Shown here: positions 9,872 through 20,477 of the stretch, piece by piece
How positions within the stretch are numbered: the stretch's first letter is position 1
How the letters are laid out: each line of letters opens with the position of its first letter
Assembly (NCBI GenBank): GCA_021292165.1
Contig: CM037888.1
Location: forward strand, 26,928,041-26,992,040
Length of the DNA stretch: 64,000 bases
Reading direction: 5' to 3'
Source: Shinisaurus crocodilurus
Lineage: Eukaryota > Chordata > Lepidosauria > Squamata > Shinisauridae
Position numbers and translations under genes: made by a program
Notes under the pieces: model-generated
Databases searched by the model: none
Told to the model about the DNA's origin: nothing
Seen by the model: the letters and a program-made list of their open reading frames with translations, nothing else

Positions 9872-10487
9872 AATCTGCCATAGCTGGTCTCGTACTAATC
9901 TCATCTCTTTTAACTTCAGCGTTTCTCACCTGTAAAATATGCGCATATATTGGTTGCCTTTTATCAGATCCGTGGAGCTCTGCTACTGACTGATTTGAGA
10001 GGTTTCTGTGTGCGTGAGAATCCCTGACCTGTGTGGGTTCAGATGTAGATACTGATATACAGTGTATATTAGGTGCGGTAGGTAATTTATTTCCTTCCTC
10101 CCCCTCCCCAATCATTTGCACCCAGCTCTGATTAGTGGGACCTTGGAGTTCTAGGAATAAAACAAACTGTAGAGACCACACAAACCACAAATCCGCCCGA
10201 AGTTCTAAAACATATACAAGTTTAACAGGAATGTTTGGGAAAGAAATTTCGTGTGTGTAAGGGGGAGGGGGGGAGAAGAGAGAAAGAGTGTTATTTTCTA
10301 AACCTGCCAATTTAAATAATCCCCCCAAAGTTTAAGCTCTGCCAAGACAGCAAGTTGGGTGGGCAGCCCCAGTTCATACCTGAGTAAAGCTTTGCTGGTG
10401 TCTCCAATAAACCAGCGTTTTTTAGATGTCCTGGGCTGGCGCACTGCGACTTTCTTTGTCAAGTTTTGTTTTGATTTGTTTTTAACG
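9531..10487. other. Unique block with (GATA)n; candidate regulatory DNA
   Basis: A (GATA)n tract lies at 9838-9871. Outside it, about 9900-10250 has no recognised repeat and is a candidate for conserved noncoding DNA. The longest open frame of the window (195 codons, minus, 9741-10328) lies here but runs through the microsatellite and has no family resemblance, so it is not called a gene. Confidence 0.35.
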
Positions 10488-10640
10488 GGACTTGAAATGG
10501 GATGGGATGGTCTGTCAAGGACCAGATGTCTCCTGCTCTACTCCAGCCCTCCAACCACCATGCTGGCTGGGGATGATAGAAGTTGTAGTCAACACCATTT
10601 GGAGGGCACCCGCGTGGGGAAGCCTGCCTGGGCAAATGGA
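10488..10640. repeat. Short repeat plus foldback-MITE remnant
   Basis: GGGACTTGAAATGGGATGG at 10489 recurs at 36781, with similarity continuing for about 60 bp. Then CCAACCACCATGCTGGCTGG, GAAGTTGTAGTCAACACCAT and TTGGAGGGCACC resemble the right half of the hAT-type foldback at 61575-61700. Confidence 0.5.
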
Positions 10641-11025
10641 GCTGCCAGCAAGAAGTTTGGAGAACTTGAAATACCACGTTCCCAAAGCGGTCAATCGAGG
10701 GGTTTGCTTGTTTTAACAGGACAACCTCCCTTTTCCTAAAACGACAAAATCCAGCTGGTTTCCGTAGCCAGCCTATCCGTGGCAGGATGATAGAGTATGG
10801 ATTTGGGGCTCTTGCTTTGAATTCGTAAATTCATTGCAGATAATTTTACATGTAAGAGTGAATGCACACACTTATTTGTGAATATTCTATTTATTCATTT
10901 CTATGCCCCACCACAGAACTGGTTTGCGAAGAGGGGTGGGAACACCTGAAGATCGAGGGAAAAAAGAGAAAGATGACATCAACCGGGCACGAAAGATCCA
11001 GCCGAAACTAATTCAGTGCGGCGCG
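10641..11025. other. No recognisable feature
   Basis: No repeat or gene recognised. Confidence 0.4.
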
Positions 11026-11440
11026 ATCCTAACAGTACAATCCTGGGCATGTTTGAGCAGGTAGTAAGCTCCACTGTTGTTCAATGGAGTAAGCATGTAC
11101 AGAATTTCAGCCTGAGAATGCGTTACCAGTTGCCGTCAATGGGATTTGAGCTGCTGTGTTATACACACTCTTACTGCTGAGTAAATCTACCGAACTCTCT
11201 GGGGTTGTTGGTTTCTGTCGACTCAGTGCGCCTGCAGCCCTAGATTCGGCAGCTTTCCCTCAGATGTCAGTCCCGTTGATTTCAATGAGACTTACTCCCA
11301 AATAGGTGTGTATAGACTGGCAGCCTTCGTATGGCAGCGGCAGAGCCCAGTCCTAGCCAAAAGTAAAACCCCTGAGAGTTAAGTCCTACTACTCAATTTA
11401 AGAGGAAGTGTTGCTGGTTGGATTGCAGCCCTAGAGATCT
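11026..11440 (+). mobile_element. Several decayed family B MITE copies
   Basis: First copy at 11035-11115 (GTACAATCCTGGGCATGTTT to GTACAGAATTTCAGCCTG). A second, partial, at about 11258-11325 (TTTCAATGAGACTTACTCCC, GTATAGACTGGCAGCC). A third, very decayed, at about 11352-11437 ending GGATTGCAGCCC. Confidence 0.6.
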
Positions 11441-12285
11441 ACTCGTTTCAAGGGGGAGAGGCTGATTCATGTACTGAACTCTCCCATTGAAATCAATAGG
11501 ATTTTTTTAAATAAATAAATAAATAAATTGGAGGGGTGTGTGACAGTGGATATTGGCCAGAATTTGCGTGTATTCTGGCAAGAAATGGTAACATATGGAA
11601 TGAATGCATGATATCTATTATTATTATTATTATTATTATTATTACATATGGTTTAAATCTATTATAACGTTTTGTGCTGGCAGAGTGGAAGTTAGCTAGA
11701 AGTCTGATTTCAGAAGTTAAGGGATTTTTGCATACATCAATTCAGCCAGCGTCCTTCGTTCTAAAACATCAGTCCAAGTTTTCACATCCACACTTGGAAG
11801 GGTCCGAAGAGTGGATTTCCTCTCCGCTTTCAACACGTGCACAGGAGGGATCGTAAGAATAAGAATATTCTTGGAAGTGGAGGGTAGTGCCTCTAGGTCG
11901 CTGTGCCCGTATGAACTCCTGCTTGCATCCTGCGTGTTTAGGTGACCGCCTGAGTGGATGCGCGCTTGGGGTTGTGTGTGTGTTGTTCTCTGTATGCATG
12001 CATGCATGCATGCTCTTCACGTGATGGCTGCCCCCAGCAAGACACGACTGGCATGTCTGAATGGGTCAAAGTGAAAGAGAGGACACCCCACAGAAGGTGG
12101 CTTTCCTGTCACCCACCCACCCCATATGCTCCGCTTTACAGCAGAGCCTGTTCACACGCTCAGCTCGACACCAATCACGGGCAGAGAAATCAAGAGGTCG
12201 ACACGCACGTGCAAACCAAACCGTGTGTGCCCGCGTGTGTTGCAATCCACCTACCCCACCCCTTCTGCAGAATTCAGACATCTAA
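11441..12285. other. Microsatellites and unrecognised DNA
   Basis: (AAAT)n at about 11508-11528, (ATT)n at about 11614-11644 and (GCAT)n at about 11995-12013. Otherwise nothing recognised; short frames here have no family support. Confidence 0.4.
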
Positions 12286-12397
12286 AGTGCAATCCTATGG
12301 CTGCTTAGAAAGAAAAAAGTCTTACAACTCCCAGCATGCCCATGCTGGGAGTTGTAAGACTTTTTTCTGTCTAAACATGGTGATAGGACTGCATCCC
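12286..12397. mobile_element. Family A foldback MITE, compact copy
   Basis: GTGCAATCCTATGGCTGCTTAGA, then CTTACAACTCCCAGCATGCC and its inverse with almost no loop, ending TGATAGGACTGCATCCC. The shortest hairpin of the family in this window. Confidence 0.85.
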
Positions 12398-13266
12398 TAA
12401 GTCTAATTTAGAGCCTCCGGGCCCTGGGAGGATGGTGGGCGGGGATGTGAGTGGATGCAGTGTTGTCGCTTGATTTTATTTTATTTGTAAAAAATAATAT
12501 TAACAGTCAGTCTTTTCACAAGGCGTCCCCCTGGCTATTAATATTTCACATTAGCCGCGCGTGTGGTTGGGGTGAACTTTGCCAGGCGAAATTCAATGGA
12601 GCCTTGTCAATATTGATGGGGCATTTATGAAACGAAGCCCTCGCCTCGCCGCGACGAGGAGGAGAGCCTGCAACGCCGCGGCCGACAGTGCGAGGGCCCC
12701 GGGGCGACGGAGGCCTCCTCCTTGTCTCCCTGGCACTTTATTGCCACCCGGCTCAGCCTGGGAGTACAGAGCGCGGCTTAAGTTCGCAGGTCAGGCCCCC
12801 ACGTCTAACAAGCTCCCCGCCCCCCCTCCAAGTCCTGCTCTTACATCTGCTCAGCCGACCCCCGCGGGAGTGCTTGAGGGGGGGGGGTCTCCCGCCGCTC
12901 AAAAGGACTTGCCTTCTTCTGAGAACATACCCCCCGCCCCGCCCCACCCCCCCACCTCCCAAAGAAACCCTTCCACAGATCAGATCCAAAGTCCACCTAA
13001 TCTAGTTTCCAAGGGCTCTCGGGCAGATGTCTCCGTAAGACCCCAGGCAGACTGTGACTTCCACTCACACACACCGTGTTTGTCACCAGAAGCAAGCAAC
13101 TGGTGTGCGACAGGTGCACTGCCCCTGGCCGTGGAGGCTTGATTTAGGTGGCACGACCAAGAGCCGCGAGATGCATTGAATCCTTCGTTTCAGAGCCCGT
13201 TAAACCAATGGTCCTGCAGCACTGAGTTCCAGAAGTGAACGAGGCTTCTTTCCTACTGCCATTGCT
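12398..13266. other. CpG-rich unique block; candidate regulatory region
   Basis: About 12550-12800 is dense in CpG (for example CCTCGCCTCGCCGCGACGAG), like a CpG island. Just before it an AT-rich stretch holds TATTAATATTTCACATTAG and, at 12607-12616, the 10-bp palindrome TCAATATTGA. No repeat is recognised. A 187-codon frame (12579-13142, plus) is best explained by stop-poor GC-rich DNA. No promoter motif or exon can be proved. Confidence 0.4.
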
Positions 13267-13272
13267 TGACAA

Positions 13273-13312
<40 letters not shown>

Positions 13313-13314
13313 AC
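13267..13314. repeat. (CT)n(CA)n microsatellite
   Basis: About seven CT units run into about 13 CA units. Confidence 0.95.
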
Positions 13315-14171
13315 CGGGCTCCTAGGAGAAGAATAAGTCCGCTTTATCGGCGATTAAGCAAACGTGCTTGGCATCCTATAACTACGAATTAGATGCCGGG
13401 GTCTCCCCTCTAAATTTCGCGCTGGGCCGGGGCGGGAGGAGACGGACTCAGTTTGCTGCCGTGTTCTGTGGATCCAAGGTTCAGTCAATGGGAAATCAAT
13501 AAGAATTTTGAAGGTAAATTAGGTTTCAGCTCGAGGTAATGCGATATTTGATGGTATCTTTACACACACACGCTCGCACCTCTTGTAACCTTCTGTTTAC
13601 ATATTTTTCTGGTTTAAAAAATTCTAATTACCGAATCGATACGTCTGCTAGCCCCCAATGGGGAACCGCATCATCCTGGTATTAATTTCTGAAGACCACC
13701 GCAATTCCTATTTACAGAGCGGACACACACACACACACACCCAAGAAAAGGAAAGGCAGTTAGTACCTCGGATGTTACTTCTTCAGCAGGTCTTGTGAAT
13801 GTGTTGAGTAAAAGCCTCTCCACTGGAACACCTGTTTTTGTTGTTGCTTGTTTGTTTGTTTTTAAATCGTGGAGCATGTTGATTGTCAGCACCTGAGAAA
13901 TCGACTGATAGGGTCAAACAATCAATCGCATTCTCACTCAGTCCCTCAATGTTGGCCTTTGGCTTATATATGTTCAAAGGGGGGGGGGGGTAAACAAGTT
14001 CATAACGGATGGCGTCTTTCCACGGTTATTAGCCATGATCACTATAAGAAGCCTCGTGTGCAGGAACAGTGTACCTTTGACATGCCAGTGTGCTTAGGAC
14101 TCTTTCCTTCACGTCCTGCTCCCGGGAAGCATCTGGCTGACAAACAGAATCCTAGACTAGATAGGCTACCT
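13315..14171. other. Unique-looking DNA
   Basis: A (CA)n tract at about 13720-13741 and a G run at 13980-13990. Otherwise nothing recognised. Confidence 0.4.
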
Positions 14172-14533
14172 TGATCGGGTAGCCATACCAACCTGCCGGG
14201 TCCCTGAGGTCATCAGAGGGCATGCTCCTGGTGGTTCCTCATGGACCTTTGGCCCTGTTGGAGTCCACCAGGAGAAGGGCCTTCAGTGTGTCGGCTCCAT
14301 TTCTGTGGAACTCCCTGCCTTGGAGGTCAGGCAAGCTCCGACATCGTGCTGCTTTCTGCGCTTGCTAAAGACCTCCTAGTTCCCGGAAGCCTTATCTGCT
14401 CTCCAGCCACCAATGTGATGTTACTTTGTTTTCAATATATTGTTTTTGTTTTATCAGTTTTTATCTTGTTATTGTTCTCCGCTCTGATATATATGGAATA
14501 TACTTGATATGGAGCGGTATACAAATACTGTAT

Positions 14534-14536
<3 letters not shown>
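14172..14536 (+). mobile_element. L2-like LINE 3' end
   Basis: Homologous to the element at 5986-6325: CTCCTGGTGGTTCCTCATGG, a decayed R-R-A-F-S-V-C-R-L-H-F C-terminal frame, untranslated region with CTCCGCTCTGATATATATGG and GGAGCGGTATACAAATACTG, then an (ATC)n tail at 14537-14572. Confidence 0.8.
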
Positions 14537-14571
<35 letters not shown>

Positions 14572-14572
14572 G
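14537..14572. repeat. (ATC)n tail
   Basis: Eleven to twelve ATC units directly at the LINE 3' end, probably grown from the LINE's terminal repeat. Confidence 0.9.
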
Positions 14573-14634
14573 ATCCAGCAGGGTTCTAGTCCTCGTGTAC
14601 ATATCCTCTCTCTTTGTGCATGATGTAAACTTAA

Positions 14635-15077
14635 GGTGCAGTCCTATACACACACTTACCTGGGAGTCAGTGAACTCAATGAGACTTAACTTCTTCTGAG
14701 TAGTCACCTGCAGCCTGTGCAACTTTCCCCCTACCCCCGGAAAGAAGATACAAATAAGCTGCAGTCTCTCACACACACCACCCAACCCTCAGAACATGTT
14801 ACTCGGGAGTAAGAACCACTAAGTTCAATGGGGCTTGCTTCTAGAGGAAGTGTGGTTAGGACCAAGGCTGAACAGCCCGAGTTTAGGAAGTAAAAAATCC
14901 TATACACGCTTACTTGGGAGTAAGCCCCATTGAACTCAGTGGGACTTACTTATGAGTAGACGTGCATAGGACTGCACTGTTAAGCTTACAATCCTATATT
15001 GCACACACTTACCTGGGAGCAAATCCCCTTGAGCTCAAGGAGATGTAACTTCTTCTGAGTAGACCCGCATGTATTGT
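14635..15077. mobile_element. Cluster of four family B MITE copies
   Basis: Copies at about 14635-14716, 14790-14862, 14896-14985 and 14988-15077 sit almost back to back. Each has the AGTAAGCCCCATTGAACTCA type core; the third is nearly intact with CTACACATGC-like termini (GTGCATAGGACTGCACTG). The first is preceded by TTAA at 14631-14634. Confidence 0.8.
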
Positions 15078-15692
15078 GAGGTTAATTCACTCCTATTGTA
15101 CTTACTTTAGGGAAGCTCCTCTCGAACTGCAGGTTCCGTGTCAAGTTTCCCGGTGCATTTTAAAATGAGCTCTGTCGAGATGGAAACTGCTATTGATTTA
15201 TCCCCCTGTATGTTTGTTTACCTTTCATGCGAAAGAAGCCCAAGTCAGAATGCTTCGCCCTTCGGACCCTGGTTAAAAGAGGCTGCGTGAACTTTCTTCC
15301 CTTAACTTCGTCTGTGTTAAAAACGGATCCCCCCTTTAATAGCTCCCCTTTCTGCCCAGATCCATAACCCACTTCAGTGGCTTACAATGGTTTTGGGGAA
15401 TCTAGTTAGACGTGTCTCTAGATCCAGGGTGGAACACGCTTCATCTCTGCTGTTTTTCTGGGAGCGGTGGGTGTGTACACGTGAAATGGACCTTCTCAAA
15501 GTTGCCCTCTTGGTGGTCCACGTTTTAGAACTTCGATCCGGGTTGAGCAGACTTCCTAGGAAGGAAGAGAATTCTACTGAAGAGAGGTTTGGTTTTTAGT
15601 AGAGTGCATGTTTGGGCTGCAAGGCTTGGGGCACTGAGCGTTAACTTTGTGCTCAGCTTCGGAATCAGAACATTGCTTTGGGCAAATCACTG
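15078..15692. other. No recognisable feature
   Basis: No repeat or gene recognised in this stretch. Confidence 0.4.
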
Positions 15693-15786
15693 TTTCTTAG
15701 GCTGCAATCGTGTTCCCACTTACCTGGGAGTAAGCCCCACTGAACTCAATGGGACTTTCTTCTGAGTCAGCTTACAAGGGATTGCC
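15693..15786 (+). mobile_element. Family B MITE
   Basis: TTAGGCTGCAATCGTGTTCC, GTAAGCCCCACTGAACTCAA, and decayed terminus CAAGGGATTGCCG. Preceded by TTAG. Confidence 0.75.
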
Positions 15787-15852
15787 GAACTGCGGATTTG
15801 TGTGTTTATTCCTCACCGACCAAAGCGGTTTTTACATGTCTTTCATATATAG

Positions 15853-15988
15853 CAGGGGCACGCGACTTATGGGCCTCCAGATGTTTTGGCCTACAACTCC
15901 CATGATCCTTCACCATTGGCTCTGCTGGCTAGGAATAATGGGAGCTGTAGGCCGAAACATCGGGAGGGCCACAAGTTGCACACACCTG
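15853..15988. mobile_element. hAT-type foldback MITE
   Basis: A 136-bp imperfect palindrome starting CAGGGGCACGCGACTTATGG and ending CAAGTTGCACACACCTG, with core GGCCTACAACTCCCATGATC. Flanking eight-base repeats ATATATAG (15845-15852) and GTGTATAG (15989-15996) agree at 6 of 8 positions, consistent with a hAT target duplication. Confidence 0.75.
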
Positions 15989-16137
15989 GTGTATAGGTTT
16001 GTACCGTTAGGCTGGTCTACCTTGCCCGGTTGTTGTAATTATTGCGTTATTGCGAAGGACCCCAAACCCTCAAAAAGCGCCGTAGATGTTGCATGAGTTT
16101 CGCTTTCAGGGTGCCCCTCGCTTCTCTCTGTGTGCTG

Positions 16138-16245
16138 AATCCAGATTAAGCCATGCTTCGAGAAGACCCATTGGAATCCATGGGACTTGTTACTCGTGGC
16201 TTTCGATGGGTCTACTCTAAGTATGACTATGTCTGGATCTGACTT
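16138..16245. repeat. Family C repeat
   Basis: AGACCCATTGGAATCCATGG, GGGTCTACTCTAAGTATGAC and TATGTCTGGATCT match copies at 33569-33665 and 33940-34060. A short internally palindromic non-coding element, probably a MITE. Confidence 0.6.
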
Positions 16246-16301
16246 TTTCTCTTGATTTATTTTTAATGGCCCCCTCCTCAATTCCCTGTTTGGGGGGAAA
16301 T

Positions 16302-16530
16302 GGTGTGGTGCAGTGGTTAGAGTATTCAGGAGTTTCCGGGTCCAGATCCCTACTCAGCTCTGAAGCTGCCTGGAGGACTCGGGGCCAATCGCTACCTCTC
16401 GGCCTGACCTACCTGGCAAGATTGCTGTGAGGCTAAAATGGGAGGGGGGCACGTACGCCGCCTTGAGCTCCTGGAGAGGAAAGTCGAAACAGAAACGCAA
16501 TCAAATTAATGAATTAATTAATTAATTAGA
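16302..16530 (+). mobile_element. Sauria-like SINE
   Basis: tRNA-like head with GTGGTGCAGTGGTTAGAGTA (A-box region) and a decayed B box, then GGCCTGACCTACCTGGCAAG, GATTGCTGTGAGG, and a 3' end CGCCTTGAGCTCCTGGAGAG with AT-rich tail. Confidence 0.8.
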
Positions 16531-16899
16531 TTCCGCTTCTCCTTCTTTTCGCCTTGGCGTTGATAAGCCAGCTCTGCGTGCAAGGGCGCATTACTCGGTC
16601 TAGAACCAAGAATGCGAGTTTATTATGATTGCCTTCATTCAGATCAAGAGGCGATCGAAGGGCCTTTCGGGGTGGGGGCGGGGAGGAGGAGGAGGAGGAG
16701 GAGGAGGAGGAGGAGGTAGCGATGCCTAGTTTTCGAAGCCAAGGAGAAAAGCTGCTGAGACTGACATCGAATTTGCGCCTCCACCTCCAAACTCCGATTT
16801 GTTTCTCTCTCTCTCTCTCTCTCTCTCCCCTCGCCTTAACTGTGTCATGCATTGTCATATCCTTCTCTGTGAGCATGTTTTAGAGGACATTTGAATAAA
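16531..16899. other. (GGA)n and (CT)n tracts in unrecognised DNA
   Basis: (GGA)n at about 16683-16717 and (CT)n at about 16806-16828. A 116-codon minus frame through both tracts is not credible as a gene. Confidence 0.5.
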
Positions 16900-17965
16900 A
16901 GGCTGAGTGCCAGGTATGGGTGACGCGGTGGGTGGAAATTTCACCTCCCTACAAAGCCTTGGCAGGGCCCCCATTTGCATAAGGTCAGGGTACAGCTTCT
17001 GATAGAACTTCGCCAGCATCCCTGTCTCTTAGCAACCCTCGTGCTCTCTTGCTCCCCGCTTCCATTGGACTGGTCCTCTCCTTTTCTTCTTTTCAAAGGG
17101 AGGCTTACAATCAAATGTCACCCTCCCAACCTGTGCCTGTCACCCAACAGGTCAGCCGCTTCTCTCACACCTCCCATCCGCCACCAAGCCACCCCCACCC
17201 CCCCTCCTCTTCATCTCCAATTAGAGAGACAATAAGATGATTCAGTCAGATCTGGACATCCCAAATCTGGTGTTTTTTTTTGCTTGTGTTTGGTGTTTGG
17301 TGTTTTGGTTTATTTTATTTTATTTATTTATTTATTATTAACCGCAGAATTTGTTTTTTTGTTTGTTTGTTCATGACGATCCGAGCAGGCTCTTCTTCAT
17401 CTCCTTCCGGGCTTAATGGGACGGAAAGGGGCGCTCGGAATGTAGAAGGAGAGAGAGAGAAGCCATTGGGAAAAGAAAGAGATATCGAGGAAACTGGAAC
17501 ACCTGCGGAACAATGGGAGGGTAATAAGGCGAATTGAGCTGGGGAGGGGGCGAGGTTTTCAGGTCGTCATCCACTCCACCTATTTAGTCGCTGAAAAAAA
17601 GGGGCGTGGGGGGGAGGAGAGAAACGTTCAGCTCACCATCACACGGATGCCTTTAGAATATGGAGACGGGATGGGAACCAGAGACAAACTACAGAAGCTG
17701 ATCGGGAGTGTTAATGGAGGGTCAGGTTTGGACAATGGGATCCATCGCTGCCCTCCCGGCTCTGCTGTCAAGCGGAGGCGAAGCTGAGTGGTCCAGCCCC
17801 GCGATTTGGGGAATGGGTGGGAGGGAGGAGAAGGACTCCAGCGTCAAGCTGTCAAAGTCTTAACACACAGATTTGTGGGGTGGGGTTGGGTGGGGGAGAA
17901 ATGATTTTCAGGCGATTGTGCCTAATGGGTTTCCCCCAGTGCTAATTAGATTCATTATTAAAACA
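16900..17965. other. Unique block; candidate conserved regulatory DNA
   Basis: Over 1 kb with no recognised interspersed repeat apart from AT-rich and T-rich short tracts near 17270-17370. It holds an octamer-type ATTTGCAT at 16973-16980, a GCTAATTAGATTCATTATTA stretch at about 17940 with TAAT homeodomain-type cores, and GC-richer segments. Motifs of this length occur by chance, so this is only a candidate. Confidence 0.35.
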
Positions 17966-17977
17966 CACACATATGCG

Positions 17978-18031
17978 CTATCTATCTATCTATCTATCTA
18001 TACGCACACAAACACTTTTTGCTACTGGATT

Positions 18032-18063
<32 letters not shown>
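17978..18063. repeat. (TATC)n and (GT)n microsatellites
   Basis: (TATC)n at about 17978-18001, and (GT)n at about 18034-18062. Confidence 0.9.
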
Positions 18064-18479
18064 ACTGATGAAGGAGGACTGAGTTCTTCATTTTGGAATT
18101 AAAAAATAATACACTTGATGCGGATAAAGCAGAGGGTTTGGCTGGTGGGTTTTTTTTTTCCTCCCTCCCCATTTTTTTAAATATGTCCCTCTGCGGTTTC
18201 ATCCCCTATATGAACCGGGTGGAAAGAATTGGGGTGGGGTGGGGTGGGGTGGGTGGGGTGATGAACTATCTGCTGCTTATTTGGCAATGAACACATGCGC
18301 GCGCACACACAAACTCTCTTTGGGCGAGAAGAAATGATGGTGGGTCTGTTCGACATAAACTGGTAGCTGGTGGATTTCCATAAAACCTTCATTTCAATAT
18401 GTCCCCCTTTAGAGATTCGGTTTTTCAATAGGGAAATGGATATTCCCCCCGCTCCTTTGTTGGCAATTAAACAAAGAAT
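18064..18479. other. Unrecognised DNA with (GGGGT)n
   Basis: (GGGGT)n at about 18230-18260; similar tracts occur near 19366-19382 and 41690-41715. No gene or known repeat. Confidence 0.5.
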
Positions 18480-18575
18480 GTCAGGGCAGAAACTCGGTAT
18501 GAGTAAATCTGTCTGGGAGTAATCCCGCTGAATGTGGTGCAACTTACTTCTTCATCCGTAGGATTGCACTGTAAA
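18480..18575 (-). mobile_element. Family B MITE, diverged
   Basis: GGGAGTAATCCCGCTGAATG, CAACTTACTTCTTCATCCGT and terminal AGGATTGCACTG. Confidence 0.7.
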
Positions 18576-19026
18576 TAGATGCATCCATCCTTTCCCTCTT
18601 CGGTGGTAGTGGAAAACAAACTTGGGGGTGGGCTTGTTGGTGCCTTTCGCCACCTGGAAACGAAGGTAAAAGTTTGAGCAGAAATGGAAAGGTGGAATGA
18701 GGAGTCCATGGTACATATACCTAAAATAAGATTTGTTTAGGTGTCATCCCTCAAAGCCCGGTTGATTTCCGCGGGAGACCTAAGCAGGTGCTTAGATCTC
18801 CGCCATGAAAACCAACGGGCCTTCAGGTCGCTTCATTTGCTCGGATTGGGACCCGCTCGCTCTCTCCCCGCCGCATTTTCTAAAGTCTGGTCCCAATCCA
18901 ATCCATGTGTCTGCTTGAAGACAAGACCCATCTATTCAATTGGGCATACGAAGCGTGAATCTTAGGTCTGTAACGAAAGGCTCCCCAGCAAAACCGCCTA
19001 CTCTTCTCTTTCAGTCGCATAAACTT
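18576..19026. other. No recognisable feature
   Basis: No known repeat or gene; modest CpG content around 18765-18880. Confidence 0.35.
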
Positions 19027-19052
19027 TGTTTTAAAGGGAGATGTTCAAGCAG
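19027..19052 (+). repeat. 26-bp direct repeat, copy 1
   Basis: Starts TGTTTTAAAGGGAGATG and is identical over 26 bases to 19551-19576. The copies bracket the family E element. Confidence 0.9.
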
Positions 19053-19079
19053 TGATGAGGAATTCTCCTGAATCCAGGC

Positions 19080-19484
19080 CAGTGGTGCAGCTGGGACTGC
19101 ACCACTGGGGCCAAAGTCCAGGGGGCAGTAGCCCGGTCCCCCTCCCCAAACGACCACCCAGAGAGCAGCAGGTGCGGAAGCAAAGTTAGCAAACTCCATT
19201 TTCTTCCTGTGGTCAAGATGGTGCTGTGATGTAAGCGACCATGAAATGAAAAACGGCACATGCTCTGATGAGGTGAGTAATCAGGACTGGAGAACAGTTT
19301 TGTTGTTGTTCTAACATATCAGGAATGCAGAAGCAGTTTTTGAAAACCTGCAATGGCAGTTGGGTGGGGTGGGGTGGGGTGGAGGAAGAAATATTAACTA
19401 TGTGCTTTACAAACGAGGCCATCTAAAGGAGGACCCCATCCAACCATTAAGTCCAGGGTCTAAAATCACCCAGCCTCACCGCTG
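19080..19484 (+). mobile_element. Family E hAT-like non-autonomous element
   Basis: Left end CAGTGGTGCAGCTGGG and right end (reversed) CAGCGGTGAGGCTGGGTG form imperfect terminal inverted repeats. Internal markers AAAGTCCAGGGGGCAGTAG, CCACCCAGAGAG and AAGTCCAGGGTCTAAAAT recur in the copy at 63148-63521. The CAGYG terminus is hAT-like. A clear eight-base target duplication was not found. Confidence 0.65.
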
Positions 19485-19604
19485 AATTTCTTCCTCTGCT
19501 GCTTCCCGCTAGGAAGAACGGCGCTGGCGGCTCCAGTGTCCACGGGGCTGTGTTTTAAAGGGAGATGTTCAAGCAGATTTTACTACAAACTTTTAAGGGG
19601 CTAT
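19485..19604. repeat. Family D end fragment and 26-bp direct repeat copy 2
   Basis: GGCGCTGGCGGCTCCAGTGT at about 19520 is an isolated family D end. The second copy of the 26-bp direct repeat lies at 19551-19576. Confidence 0.6.
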
Positions 19605-19800
19605 GGAGGCTGGCGGCTCCAATCTCAGTGGGGCTGAGTATCCACTCCAGATTTCATTCTGAACTTTTAAGGAGCTATCCTTGGTGCTGAACCCTATCCC
19701 CAAACTAGGTTCGGCACCCTGGATAGCTCCTTGAAAGTTCGGAGTAAAATCCGGAGTGGATACAGCCCCAGCCCCACTGAGATTGGGGCCACCAGGCTCC
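19605..19800. mobile_element. Family D foldback MITE
   Basis: Arms of about 90 bp. GGAGGCTGGCGGCTCCAATC, TGAACTTTTAAGGAGCTATC and ACCCTATCCCCAAACTAGGT are followed by their inverses ending GGGGCCACCAGGCTCC. Five further copies or halves lie in the window. No coding frame. Confidence 0.85.
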
Positions 19801-20477
19801 TCTGGAAGAACCCGTCCGTTTCTCTTTGCCCTGCCCCGCATAGCACCTGCTCCGTCCGTTCGGCCAGGTGAGGCCTGCTGCTATTTCCAGGTGATGTCCT
19901 TTCCTGGGCTCCGGCAGGCTCGCCGCCTTCTCCTCCTCCTCCTCCTCGCTCCACCCCCTCTCCACCTTTGGCTCCCTTTCCCTTTCTAGGTTTTCAGAGA
20001 AAACGTTCAGGTGATGGATGCGGAGAGAAAGAAAGCGAAGGAGAGGGTGAGAAGTCAACTGCCTGGCTCTTCAATAATTCAGGTGTCATATTTCTTCCAC
20101 TTTGTCGCGTTGGCGCAAGCAGACCGGCGGTTCAGAGACCAGTCAAAGACGCCGGAGCTGATTAGGCGGGGAAGGGGACCCGACAAAGGGCGGCAGGCCT
20201 CTCCCCCTCCTCTCTACCCCGCGTCATCCTGTAGAAAAGGGCCGAGCCCTTCGATCTCCTTTTTAGATTACCATCTGCTGGGCTGTCCCTTCCACAATTT
20301 TGCAAAGAGAAAAAAAGAAAAAGAAAAGAGGGGAGGGGACTGAAAAAAGGGAGAGACGATTGTCTACAGGCAGACTTCTGCATAGCTTGCCTTTTCCCAT
20401 AGATCATCTCCATCTAGGACGGCCACCCCCACCCCACCCCACCCCGCCTTTCTGATAATCCCAGACCATGCTCCTCT
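19801..20477. other. CpG-containing unique block
   Basis: Pyrimidine-rich (CTC)n tract at about 19928-19948. About 20100-20260 is rich in CpG (GTCGCGTTGGCGCAAGCAG). No repeat or exon recognised; candidate regulatory DNA only. Confidence 0.35.

Noticed and set aside
9741..10328. Longest open frame of the window, 195 codons, minus strand
   Set aside because: It passes through a (GATA)n microsatellite, has no recognisable domain and no splice or promoter context.
12579..13142. 187-codon frame, plus strand, Pro- and Ala-rich
   Set aside because: GC-rich DNA has few stops; overlapping frames in other phases are equally long and none has family resemblance.
18230..18260. (GGGGT)n as an interstitial telomere-like array
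   Set aside because: Unit differs from the vertebrate TTAGGG repeat; a G-rich microsatellite is enough to explain it.
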